Shown here in pieces: positions 52,862 to 61,989 of a stretch of DNA of 62,532 bases. Location: positions 1 through 62,532 of the forward strand of contig MWDQ01000146.1 in NCBI GenBank assembly GCA_002070645.1. Reading direction: 5' to 3'. The translations under genes and the position numbers were made by a program. The stretch comes from a candidate division TA06 bacterium ADurb.Bin131 (GTDB taxonomy: Bacteria; Ratteibacteria; UBA8468; B48-G9; DTJG01). Numbering within the stretch: the first letter of the stretch is position 1; every line of letters begins with the position of its first letter. The notes below the pieces were generated by a model. The model did no database searches. It was not told the DNA's origin and worked only from the letters and a program-made list of their open reading frames with translations.

Positions 52862-53381
52862 TTATCGTTGTTCTGCTTTTTATTCTCTGTTCCCAGGAAC
52901 AGAGAATAAAAGTAAGTGTTGCACCTTTCATTTTGCAACATGCATTCTGCAATTCCTTGATTTTCTTATCCCCTTGAAAATTCCATTTAAGGAAGCAGGA
53001 ACTTTAACTACTCCCCTCTTTTTGGTTCTCCCTCCTTTTGTAAAGAGGGGTTGGGAGAGATTTTCCCCCTCTAAATCCCCCTCGCCCCCTTTATAAAAGG
53101 GGGGAATTAGAGGGAGGACTTTTTAAATGGGGAACAAAGGAAGAGAACCTTTTTCAAAGGGGGAATTGGGGGGAGAACTTTTCAAAGGGAGAAATCTAAA
53201 ATCCTCCGCAGCGGGAAAAACAGAGTAAATATTAAAATGGGGTCGGGGAGATCCCGAGGTCTCACCTCTCCCCCTTTGTCAAGATGAGAATCAGAATCTC
53301 CCCCTTTCTCCTTCCTCGGAAGGGAATATCTCAAAAAACTCCAGTTGTTTCATGATAAAAAACTAAATCTACGTTGTAAAA
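52862..53381. repeat. Long intergenic run of C/G hairpin repeats
   Basis: 520 bp without a gene. From about 53020 to 53320 it is a tandem-like run of C-rich/G-rich blocks such as CCCCCTTTATAAAAGGGGGG (53087-53106), GGGGAATTAGAGGGAGGA, TTTTTCAAAGGGGGAATTGG and CCCCCTTTGTCAAGATGAG. It is the densest such array in the window. The part 52862-52990 shows GTTCCCAGGAACAGAG, a short palindrome, and nothing else clear. Confidence 0.6.
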
Positions 53382-56300
53382 TTACTCCAGCCACTTTCCC
53401 TGTGTCCAGTACATCTCTGATTTGCCAACAGCCGGTGGAGTATATACATAAAGCCCTATATATTGGTATTCGCCAGGCACGCTCGAAGCAGTGCTTGCAC
53501 TTCCACCTGTGTGGGTACCTTTTGTCCCTGCTGGACTTGCCCAGATATCTATTAAAGCAAGAAGTATTCCATCCCAGTTTTCAATATCTTCAGGCCATTT
53601 TATACCAAATCCTGATAGTTGTCTACTATTTGTCCATGCATCTATTGCATATAATAAATCCCAGTCCCCTATTATTCCATCGCTTCCTTCCTCATTTTCA
53701 AGAGTATAAACATCAACTGGAATAAAAGGACTTGAAATGCTTATGCTCGAATTCCCAGAAATAACAGCAGTATTTGCAATACCATCAATCATGTATTTGA
53801 TGTCTCCTTCTATTGGTTGAATCCCTGTTGAATTCGGTGCCTTCATCTTTATCCTTACAGTATGGTCTTTTACTCCACCATTCTGGCCTGTACTAAATAC
53901 AATCTTTATTGTCCTGTATCCTTGTGAGGGAGAATCATCATATACAACCGGAGCAGAAAATGCTGACCCATCTATGCTTACAAATATGTCTGATGTCAGA
54001 AAATCTGCAGTTATAATTTCCTCGAGAGTATATCCATTTGGCATACTCGCTTCATCAACATCAATAACCACACTATATTGGAAATCCTGATTTTTTGCTG
54101 TTCTTTTGCTCAAATTCCTCTGCGCAACAATTGTACCTTTCTCTCGTTTTATTCCCCAGATAAATTTATCATTGGTTGGCTCAAGACCAGTATCCTGATA
54201 AAGTGTGGCTAAATTTTCTCCATCTCCAGGAGTTGGATCTATCTTTGGCAATCTTGCTATCTTTATTGTCCTTGTCCCTGATGCAGGGTTATCGCTAACA
54301 TACCCTATATAATAAATGTCTGTTTCAACATTTACATCTCCAAAAAGTGGATAGTTTACATTAAGATTCTGCCCCCCCTCTACAACAAGTTCGCGACTAC
54401 TGCCATTTGTGTCAGTCGTATAAATCTGGTTTATTCCTGCAGGATTATCAGAAAGAAAGATTATCTTTTTCCCATCAGGAGAGTATGATGGCTGCATCTC
54501 ACTTATCGCAGGGGTATAGGTTATCTGCTTCAGTGTTCCTGGATAAATACTTGTACCATCATCGGTTTTTATCCCGAGTGTATAGATATCATATGTTCCC
54601 CCTATATCCCTTTTGCTAAAAACCAGCATTGTTCCATCAGGCGAAAATGAAGGGTGTTGAACATCTGTTGATGAAATATCTATTAATAGTGGGATATCAA
54701 CCTGTGCTGTATCCTGTTTTGCCATCTTTGCGTATATTCCATATTTATTTATCTTCTCTCTTTTTACAAAAACAACCCACCTTCCATCAGGGCTCCAGCA
54801 TGCATCCTTAATTTCATTACCTGCTGATGTTCCCTGCGCAAAGGTTACTTCTCCACTTCCATCATGGTTTGCTCTAATAAGTGTCTGTGGTACACTGTTA
54901 AAACCATATATAATCTTGCCCCCTGTAGAATCCATATCTGAAACAAACTTATCCACTGATATTGTTGATATTGCTGTGCCAGGGTTATCCCAGTTTGTGC
55001 CGTCATTATCGCTTCTGTATATAACCTGATTCCCACCAGCAGTATATACAATGCGGGTATCCTGAACATTAATCACCCTGCCTACCTCAGGAATTAGTGC
55101 AGATGCCCTGATAAAATCAATCTGTCCTGCGTATTCAGTTGTTGTAAAAGAACCAGTCCAGAATGTTAGTGCAATGTTTGTATTTGATATATCGTCTGAA
55201 TTATAGTATGCGCTCCAGACATCAGCACTGTTTAATGATGGGATTCCCATAACATTGGCTGAATAAAACATAAATCCTTGTTTTTCATCGTATATACTCC
55301 TATATACAGGGTCATATTCATCAAGTTCAGGAGTATTCGTAAGATTTTTTTCATCAAGGTTATCAATATCTAACCTGAAAATATCCTGTTTTCCATACTC
55401 AAGTCCCTGGAAGATTGCCTTTGTATAAATAATATATCTCGCGTCATAACGCCAGGCACTCTTTATTCTTCCATAACGAGGAGTCAGTGGAACATTATTA
55501 GTAAGATTTGTAAGATTTGTGCCATCAAGACCTACAGTATATATATCCTGTATTCCATTGTACACACCAATAAAAGAAACCAGTCCATTGTTTATAAATT
55601 CAACATCCTTAATAACTAAATCTCTGACATTACAAACAATCCCTTTTGTCAAACTTATTCTATTGTACGAGAACAATCTCGTGTTGCCATTAGAATCTTC
55701 TTCAACATAAACAATATGCCTATCATCAGGCGATAATGCTGCATATGGGTGATTGTTTCCATTATTAATCACAACCCCTTGACTGGCATTCCCAACAAAC
55801 CTGTCCTTGCTGATTATGTATATCTGCCATAAACCACTTATATTACTGGTATATATAACCTCTTTCCCATTACTGGAAAAAGAAGGATTCCTGATGATAT
55901 ATATACCAGAATATCCAGTGAGTTGCGTTTCACTCTTACTCTGTGTATTTTTAATATAAAGATTTCCAGTTCTTGTAATCTCTCCATTTTGGCGATAGAT
56001 ACCCTTAACATAAAGAAGCAAACCCTCAGTGGTCTCAGGAACCTCAACAGGAGGTAGTGGTGGAATAATCTCCCCAGCAATCTTTTCTGCTACCACAGGA
56101 AGAAACTCCTGCCAGGTTGTTAGCGACCATACATATCCATAATCAGTACTTGAAGATGTGGGTCTTTGAGCAGAATCAGGATATCCTGGGTAATGTGGCT
56201 GAACAATATCCCACAAATTATCAATATCAACACCTAAACCAACGCCAATTGCATTGATAATATCAATCCCAGCAGACATTGCATTATCTGATGCTGCAAG

Positions 56301-56759
56301 GGTCTCACTTATATCGAAGTTTCCGCCATCTGTAATAAGATTTATTGCCTGTCTTGTGCCATGCTCTTGCCAATTCATTATTGTGCTTACACCAAGATTA
56401 ATGGCATCCGCAAAATATGTTGAACCACTTATCATAACTATATTCCTTATTGTTGCTGCAACCTGGTCGGCAACTGCTTGGCTCGTAATTATAGTAGGAG
56501 GAACCTCTACCTTTTGTGCCCCATAACCCGAAAATTGGATTACTGTAACACTAACAGAACCATCACGTGGAATAATATTAGGGTCCTCAATTGCCTTTGC
56601 AAGACCTTCTTTCTCAGTATCAAATGGACTGCCATACATACTTCCAGAACCATCCATAAGAAAAATAAGGTCAGTCCCTTCTCTCGCATATATCTGTTGC
56701 AGAGTGCATAGGAAAAACCCTGCAAAAACAATAAACATCAACCGCATTTTTCTTCTCAT
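53382..56759 (-). CDS. Giant secreted vWA / PD40-propeller protein with conserved C-terminal domain
   Basis: A 1125-residue secreted protein (signal peptide about 1-25). Residues ~28-230 are a von Willebrand A domain with a complete MIDAS: Asp36, Ser38, Ser40 in DGSGS, a Thr in SGSTYF and Asp in LITDGG. Residues ~240-860 contain many WD40-like PD40 propeller blades (SPDGRWVVFVKR, FSPDGTMLVFSKRD, YSPDGKKIIFLSDN). Residues ~870-1010 are a beta-rich region with YDDSPSQGYRTIKI and NGGVKDHTVRIKM. The last ~110 residues hold the shared C-terminal domain (DGIIGDWDLLYAIDAW, WPEDIENWDGILLALIDIWA, MYWTQGKW). GAGG 5 nt before ATG 56759. Role unknown; adhesion or substrate binding is inferred. Confidence 0.8.
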   Translation of the reverse strand: MRRKMRLMFIVFAGFFLCTLQQIYAREGTDLIFLMDGSGSMYGSPFDTEKEGLAKAIEDPNIIPRDGSVSVTVIQFSGYGAQKVEVPPTIITSQAVADQVAATIRNIVMISGSTYFADAINLGVSTIMNWQEHGTRQAINLITDGGNFDISETLAASDNAMSAGIDIINAIGVGLGVDIDNLWDIVQPHYPGYPDSAQRPTSSSTDYGYVWSLTTWQEFLPVVAEKIAGEIIPPLPPVEVPETTEGLLLYVKGIYRQNGEITRTGNLYIKNTQSKSETQLTGYSGIYIIRNPSFSSNGKEVIYTSNISGLWQIYIISKDRFVGNASQGVVINNGNNHPYAALSPDDRHIVYVEEDSNGNTRLFSYNRISLTKGIVCNVRDLVIKDVEFINNGLVSFIGVYNGIQDIYTVGLDGTNLTNLTNNVPLTPRYGRIKSAWRYDARYIIYTKAIFQGLEYGKQDIFRLDIDNLDEKNLTNTPELDEYDPVYRSIYDEKQGFMFYSANVMGIPSLNSADVWSAYYNSDDISNTNIALTFWTGSFTTTEYAGQIDFIRASALIPEVGRVINVQDTRIVYTAGGNQVIYRSDNDGTNWDNPGTAISTISVDKFVSDMDSTGGKIIYGFNSVPQTLIRANHDGSGEVTFAQGTSAGNEIKDACWSPDGRWVVFVKREKINKYGIYAKMAKQDTAQVDIPLLIDISSTDVQHPSFSPDGTMLVFSKRDIGGTYDIYTLGIKTDDGTSIYPGTLKQITYTPAISEMQPSYSPDGKKIIFLSDNPAGINQIYTTDTNGSSRELVVEGGQNLNVNYPLFGDVNVETDIYYIGYVSDNPASGTRTIKIARLPKIDPTPGDGENLATLYQDTGLEPTNDKFIWGIKREKGTIVAQRNLSKRTAKNQDFQYSVVIDVDEASMPNGYTLEEIITADFLTSDIFVSIDGSAFSAPVVYDDSPSQGYRTIKIVFSTGQNGGVKDHTVRIKMKAPNSTGIQPIEGDIKYMIDGIANTAVISGNSSISISSPFIPVDVYTLENEEGSDGIIGDWDLLYAIDAWTNSRQLSGFGIKWPEDIENWDGILLALIDIWASPAGTKGTHTGGSASTASSVPGEYQYIGLYVYTPPAVGKSEMYWTQGKWLE

Positions 56760-56903
56760 CTTAGCCTCTTGTTGAGTAAACCCATCATTCCTCGAATCTC
56801 CCCCTCATCTGTAAAAAGGGGTTAGGTGAGATTTCAAATCCCTCTCGTGTCTCCCTTTGTCAAGGGAGAAGGAACTCGAAATCCCCATATCATTTCGATT
56901 ATC
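56760..56903. repeat. Intergenic hairpin repeat block
   Basis: A segment at 56838-56886 containing CTCCCTT-TGTC-AAGGGAG is nearly identical to 61733-61783. An AAAAAGGGGTTAGGTGAGATTT block precedes it. No gene is present. Confidence 0.6.
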
Positions 56904-59900
56904 TCATTCAAAAACTCCTGGCACCCAGTACATTTCATATAGACGCGCTGGATTTGAAGAATCATTTACATACTTATATCCGCCTTTATACTCTGAGTTT
57001 GCCCATATAGGAATTATTCCAGAGTTTCCACCAGCACCAATAAGTATGCTATCCCAATTGCTGATATCCTGTGGCCAGACAATTCCATATCCAGTTAATT
57101 GAGCATCCATTGCCCAGGCATCAATAGCGTATAAAAGATCAAAATCCTGGATTATTCCATCAGATATCACAAGATCAAATACATTCCTGGTATCAACAGG
57201 CATATATGGATTCTGCAACATTGTTGATCCGTTCCCTGCCACTGCATCAGCCCTCTGGGTTCCATTTAATGAATAACTGACATTCCCGATAAATGATTGG
57301 GTTCCTGTTTGAGATGGCGCTGTTAGAGTAATTCTAACAATATGATCTTTAACTCCACCATTTTTCCCTGCCATAAAAAGAAGCTTAAGGGTTTGGAGGC
57401 CTGCAGATGGAGAATCATCATAAAGCGTTGTTTCTGCCTTAATTCCATCAACATATACCTGAATATCCTTAAAGCCATCTGCACCAGAAGCAAATGTTTC
57501 ATTCAAAGTAAATGCAGTTGGAATGCTTGCCTCATCAACATCAATAGTTATCTGATATGTTATGGGAAGTCCTGTGGCAGATGCAATGCCAAGTGTCCTT
57601 GTTGCAACAATTGTACCCTTTGCTCTGTTCAACCCCCAAGAAAATCTTTCATAACCCTCTGGCACAGCAATCTGAGTATCAACAACACCTGTAACTAAAT
57701 TCTGCCCTGATGGAGATCCTGCGGGTGCAACCCTCGGAAGGGTTGCATACATAATCTCGTTATTTTCTACATATCCAATGGTATCAGTGCCCGTTGATAT
57801 ATCAAAAATAGGGCTGTATACTGGCCATCTATGACCTGGACCCGAAACAACCTTTTCAATACCAGTACCATTCACATCCATTGTATATATCTCGTAGTCC
57901 TCGATACCAAGTTCTTTGTTTGAACAATAAATAATCTTTGCTCCAGTATTAGAAAACGATGGCATTCTTTCGTGAACTGCAACGGTATTGGTCAGGTTCT
58001 GAGGGGTTTTTGTAGCAATAATACTGTCGTTTGTATTATCAATCTTCACAGGTATATAGTAAATATCAAACTTTCCACCTGGATCCTGTTTTGCATAGAC
58101 AATTCTTGTCATATCAGGATTAAAACTTGGCGCATCAATTGCTGTTGCCTGAATGTTTGTGGCAAGAGTGGATTCAGAATAAGTTGAATCCTTTGTTGCC
58201 CTTTTTGCATATATTCCATAAATCCCGGGTGATGTTCTTCTCGCAAAAACAATCCATCTTCCATCAGGAGAAACACTTGAACAATCAGAATTCTGACTTG
58301 GATTTAACGCAAAAGAAGTAAGGTTTGAACCATCATGGTTCATCTTTGATATACCTGTGGGTACTGATTCCATCGTAAACGAAATTGTTCCACCATTTTT
58401 AGAAATCGATGGATTTGACTTATTGGCATTTAAGGACGAGGGTGTTAATTGGACACCATTTGTATCAAAACCAGTACCTGTCCAGTCAGACCTGAACACC
58501 TCTCTGTATGAACCAACCTGTTTTACGTAAACAAGCCGTGTTGCATCAATTGTTATAATCTCTGCTGCAGCCGTTGGAGGTAAAGGAGACCAGTTTGCAA
58601 GACCTGTGTTTATATAGGTAACCCGTTGTTCTTTTGAAACATTGCTATTTGAAAGTGTGGTTGTATCATAGTTTGCCTGCCACAAATCCCTGTTACCAGG
58701 AATTAATTCTGCCTCGTAAAACATCTGGCCATTATCCAGTATGAGTGTTACCCAGCCCCTGTCAACATCATCCCCAAAAAATGTTGGGCTGAACTCATCA
58801 ATATCTCTGGTGTCTGTTACATTGTATTCAGTGATAGTGCCATTGGCTATATCAACCTCAGCAATGTATACCTCCCAATTTCCATACGCAAAACCTTCAT
58901 AATTTCTTTTTGAATAAATCAACAATGGGTTTGCTGTTGTTGCATTTCTCCAGGAGCTCTGTATCCTATCGTACTCTGGTGTAATTGGAACATTAATTGT
59001 AACCTTTTTATAGTTTGCGCCATCTATCCCGATAACATAAATATCCTGCATTCCGTTTTTAACTCCGACAAAAGCGATAACACTCGAATTCAAAAATACA
59101 GGATGTTTTATCTCTAAATACTTCTCTGATTTTATCTGGGTTAGTGTTTCTGTAGAAAAATTATATGTCCATAATTCTGTTCTGTCGGTTCTTTCCCAGG
59201 TAAAAACAACAAGTCCTTGGGTTCCATTGTAATTTGGCGAGATTGCTGCATACTTTGAATTAATCGTTGAGGGAATTGCATCCTGATTATTTTTCTTAAG
59301 GATTAACCCCTGACTTAGGCCAGACACAGTTGCCTGTGTGCTTACAAGGTAAACCCTGAAGTTTGCTGTTGCAGGATCCGGGCTATATGTATAAAGAACC
59401 TTTGATCCATCAGGAGTAAACATTGGATTTAAGATTACACCCTTTCCACCATTTGAATAGTTTGTAACCTTTCTTTCAGTGTTTGCTTCAATCTCTTTTA
59501 CAAACAGGTTTCCTGTGCTGGTTATATCTCCATCTGCATTTCTTGTAATTTTTTCCACATAACAAATCTGGCCCTCATCAGACAATGGAACATATGCAGG
59601 AAACACCTGCCATGGAATAGAAACCTGAGTGCTCGCGACAGGGGGGGTATTATCAACAACACTCACTGTTAAGGTGTAATTACCTGCTGTGCCAGGTTGT
59701 GGAGTACCAGAAAGAAGACCTGTTGAACTATTAATTGTTACGCCATTTGGCGCACCAGAAACGCTCCAGGTATAATTACCAGTTCCACTCGAAACAGTAA
59801 ACTGCACACTTACAGGCATATTTTCTTTTCCATCTGCCATTGTTGTCGGTGAAATACTTCCGAGCGCTTCAACAACTGTTATTGTAACAGAATGCGTCCC

Positions 59901-60230
59901 GCCTACACCAGTTTCAGGATATGCATTTACTGAAATTGGATAAGAACTAGGAGAAGTCGAGCCACTCGTAAACACATAAAGATCAGCAGTGCTATAAGGC
60001 GAAGGAGCATTCCGGGATATTGAAACTACTCCTCCTGTCACAGTCCCTGTTTCTGTCCAGGTAAAGTCACCACTATCACCACTGACTGGCGTAGCAGTAT
60101 AAGTACCACTTATTGAACTACCTGCCCTAACGCGCAATGTGGAAGGGCCCGAAACTGTCGCTGCGTCAACAGTAAAACAAATCCCTGCAATAAAAAGAAC
60201 ACAACCAAGCAAAACCCTTATACCTTTCAC
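56904..60230 (-). CDS. Giant secreted Ig-like / PD40-propeller protein with conserved C-terminal domain
   Basis: A 1108-residue secreted protein (GTG start at 60230 with GGAGGAG 3-4 nt upstream; signal peptide about 1-23). Residues ~25-215 are Ig-like, including a putative-Ig domain (YTWSVSGAPNGVTINSSTG, LSGTPQPGTAGNYTLTVSV). PD40-type blades fill ~220-860 (MFTPDGSKVLYTYS, SVSPDGRWIVFARR, SFNPDMTRIVYAKQ). The remainder matches the protein at 53382: YDDSPSAGLQTLKL, NGGVKDHIVRITL, then the terminal domain DGIIQDFDLLYAIDAW, WPQDISNWDSILIG, EMYWVPGVFE. It is a tandem paralog whose N-terminal part has been swapped. Confidence 0.8.
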   Translation of the reverse strand: MKGIRVLLGCVLFIAGICFTVDAATVSGPSTLRVRAGSSISGTYTATPVSGDSGDFTWTETGTVTGGVVSISRNAPSPYSTADLYVFTSGSTSPSSYPISVNAYPETGVGGTHSVTITVVEALGSISPTTMADGKENMPVSVQFTVSSGTGNYTWSVSGAPNGVTINSSTGLLSGTPQPGTAGNYTLTVSVVDNTPPVASTQVSIPWQVFPAYVPLSDEGQICYVEKITRNADGDITSTGNLFVKEIEANTERKVTNYSNGGKGVILNPMFTPDGSKVLYTYSPDPATANFRVYLVSTQATVSGLSQGLILKKNNQDAIPSTINSKYAAISPNYNGTQGLVVFTWERTDRTELWTYNFSTETLTQIKSEKYLEIKHPVFLNSSVIAFVGVKNGMQDIYVIGIDGANYKKVTINVPITPEYDRIQSSWRNATTANPLLIYSKRNYEGFAYGNWEVYIAEVDIANGTITEYNVTDTRDIDEFSPTFFGDDVDRGWVTLILDNGQMFYEAELIPGNRDLWQANYDTTTLSNSNVSKEQRVTYINTGLANWSPLPPTAAAEIITIDATRLVYVKQVGSYREVFRSDWTGTGFDTNGVQLTPSSLNANKSNPSISKNGGTISFTMESVPTGISKMNHDGSNLTSFALNPSQNSDCSSVSPDGRWIVFARRTSPGIYGIYAKRATKDSTYSESTLATNIQATAIDAPSFNPDMTRIVYAKQDPGGKFDIYYIPVKIDNTNDSIIATKTPQNLTNTVAVHERMPSFSNTGAKIIYCSNKELGIEDYEIYTMDVNGTGIEKVVSGPGHRWPVYSPIFDISTGTDTIGYVENNEIMYATLPRVAPAGSPSGQNLVTGVVDTQIAVPEGYERFSWGLNRAKGTIVATRTLGIASATGLPITYQITIDVDEASIPTAFTLNETFASGADGFKDIQVYVDGIKAETTLYDDSPSAGLQTLKLLFMAGKNGGVKDHIVRITLTAPSQTGTQSFIGNVSYSLNGTQRADAVAGNGSTMLQNPYMPVDTRNVFDLVISDGIIQDFDLLYAIDAWAMDAQLTGYGIVWPQDISNWDSILIGAGGNSGIIPIWANSEYKGGYKYVNDSSNPARLYEMYWVPGVFE

Positions 60231-60693
60231 ATTCTCCTCCTTTTTGTTGGTTTACAAGATATATATATCCTTTTTGTATTTCGTATTTTACAATTTTCAA
60301 TTCTCACGTCATACTCCCCTTCCTCTGTAAATTCCTGTTCCTCCCCTCTTTTATAATTTCCAATTTCTCCCCTCTTTTGTAAAGATGGGTTAGGGGAGAT
60401 TTCCTCCTCCCTCCTAAATCCCCCTTTGTCCCCCTTTATAAAAGGGGGAACTTGTGGGTAAGGGATAGTATAAAAGGGGGAAAGAAAAGAGATTGGGGTA
60501 TCTCGTAGAGGCAGGGCATTCAATCATCAAAACCCATGTAGTGAGGGACTTTAGTCCTGTGTCTTTTTCTCTGTATTCCCGAATTTTCAATTTAACCTGA
60601 AATATATTTTTATCTTTTTTTATTCTTATGTCAAATGTCAGATAATGTTCAACAAGAAAATTACCATCCCTTTCCTTGCTTTTCTACAGGTTT
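60231..60693. repeat. Intergenic mosaic of hairpin repeats
   Basis: 463 bp without a gene. It contains C/G blocks including CCCCCTTTATAAAAGGGGG (60430-60448), followed by AACTTGTGGGTAAGGGATAG, then the hairpin-type module B (TCTCGTAGAGGCAGGG, 60501-60516, arms slightly altered), ATTCAATCATCAAAACCC, and module C (60535-60567). The order A-B-C matches 61780-61890. The open frame 60227-60523 on the minus strand is built from these repeats and is not a credible gene. Confidence 0.65.
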
Positions 60694-61593
60694 TCATTCA
60701 AGTTCAACTGCTTTTTTCAATATCAATATTACATCTAATATATCAATAAATGCATCATTATTAATATCAGAAATTGCGATTATCCAATCGTTATAAGGTG
60801 AACAATAGGTCTGTCCATCAATTATCATATCAAGAGAGACAGCGGCTCTTAAACATAAAATTACATCAGAAATATCCACACATCTATCTTTGTTGATATC
60901 TGCTTTTTGAATCTCAATTGTGTATGTTCCTGATACTATCTGGCTCGGTGAAAACCCCTCCTTAAATGCCCTTGCCTTGATTGTAGTGGTCTCTGTTAGA
61001 TGAACTGGCGAAATATATTCAAAAGAACCTGTATCAGGATCAGCGCCATCAACTGTATAATAAATTGTCGCGTCATTAATAGAACAGGTAATCTCAATAT
61101 CAGGGAAAAAATTATAAAAACTTTGGGGCTCTGGAGAAAAAACAGGGCTTAAAATTGGCATTATCTCGGAAATTGTTGTATCCCCAGTAATATCTGTTAT
61201 AGAATAGCCATCATTCAAAGTACCAGAAAAAACATATTGTCCACCTGTGCCAGCAGGAACATTAACAGTATATCTAATGATAAAGGAATCAATGGGAAAT
61301 TGACTGAAGGCAAGCCACTTATAGGAATTTGTGGATGCAATATACTTACTCCATGGTGGATCAGAATTAACAATTGACCAGCCAGAGGGAAGGATCTCAG
61401 TTACAACGATCCCAGTTGATGGAAAATTAACAGTATCAGTAACAACATAAACAACAACATTAAAGGTTGCCCCGGAAACATAGCAATCAGGAAGATCTCG
61501 CGTGGCAATATTCTCGGCAAAGCAAAAGCACGCGAACAAAACCAATAAAGAAAAAATAAACACAATTTTCTTTCGGATAATTTCTGTAATCAT
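60694..61593 (-). CDS. Secreted 'RDLP'-domain protein with chitobiase-type domain and dockerin
   Basis: A 299-residue secreted protein; ATG 61593 is chosen because AAGGAA lies 6 nt upstream and a signal peptide (about 1-26, ending CFA) follows at once. Residues ~28-150 are the RDLP domain (ATRDLPDCYVSGATFNVVVY ... LPSGWSIVNSDPPWSKY). Residues ~160-225 match a chitobiase/beta-hexosaminidase C-terminal-like domain (ATIYYTVDGADPD, TTTIKARAFKEGFSPSQIVS). A dockerin ends the protein (ADINKDRCVDISDVILCLRA, SDINNDAFIDILDVILILKK) with an insertion between the repeats. The last ~65 bp are nearly identical to the end of the dockerin gene at 46458. Confidence 0.8.
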   Translation of the reverse strand: MITEIIRKKIVFIFSLLVLFACFCFAENIATRDLPDCYVSGATFNVVVYVVTDTVNFPSTGIVVTEILPSGWSIVNSDPPWSKYIASTNSYKWLAFSQFPIDSFIIRYTVNVPAGTGGQYVFSGTLNDGYSITDITGDTTISEIMPILSPVFSPEPQSFYNFFPDIEITCSINDATIYYTVDGADPDTGSFEYISPVHLTETTTIKARAFKEGFSPSQIVSGTYTIEIQKADINKDRCVDISDVILCLRAAVSLDMIIDGQTYCSPYNDWIIAISDINNDAFIDILDVILILKKAVELE

Positions 61594-61935
61594 ATATATT
61601 TCCTTATGTCTTATGTTAACAAAGACATTCATAAGTGTCAAGTAAATTTTGAAATTCACTTCTTTCCCTACTCTCCTTCATCTAATTTCCTGTTTCTCCC
61701 CTCTTTCGTAAAGAAGGATTGGTGGAAATTTTAATTCCCTCTCGTGTCTCCCTTTGTCAAGGGAGAAGAAACCCGAAATCCCCCTTGCCCCCTTTACAAA
61801 AGGGAGCAAGAAAAGAGATTAGGGGTGTCTCGTAGAGACAAGACATTCAATCATCAAAACCCATGTAGTGAGGAACTTTAGTCCCGTGCTTTTTACAACA
61901 CAATTTGTCAAGAGTCAAGAGTTGACCCCGTACCT
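61594..61935. repeat. Intergenic mosaic of hairpin repeats (modules A, B, C, F)
   Basis: In order: C/G blocks from about 61695, a CTCCCTT-TGTC-AAGGGAG hairpin (about 61747-61764), module B with TGTCTCGTAGAGACA (61826-61840), ATTCAATCATCAAAACCC, module C (61863-61890) and module F (61907-61932). This is the most complete B-C-F string in the window. No gene is present. Confidence 0.7.
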
Positions 61936-61973
61936 AAAAAAAAGCAGGGCAGGAAAAATCCTGCCCTGCTTTT
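61936..61973 (-). terminator. Rho-independent terminator
   Basis: A perfect 12-bp stem, AGCAGGGCAGGA/TCCTGCCCTGCT (61943-61954 and 61959-61970), with a 4-nt loop, is followed on the minus strand by a run of eight T (61943-61936). It lies just after the stop of the gene ending at 61990. It is unlike the dispersed repeats and is the clearest terminator in the window. Confidence 0.9.
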
Positions 61974-61989
61974 AATTCATAATTCTACA

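Noticed and set aside
21606-60232. ATGTGA start-stop sequences before GTG starts at 21608 and 60230 as a regulatory device
   Set aside because: Only two cases, each explained by chance overlap of AT with a GTG start; no conserved context is visible.
60227-60523. 98-codon minus-strand open frame
   Set aside because: It is made of the C/G hairpin repeats and module B; the coding look is low-complexity only.
45626-61593. Cellulosome operon
   Set aside because: Dockerins are present but without cohesins, scaffoldin or dockerin-bearing glycosidases, so naming it a cellulosome would overstate the evidence.
6949-61932. CRISPR array
   Set aside because: The repeats are variable, differently combined and not separated by equal-length unique spacers, and no cas genes are present.
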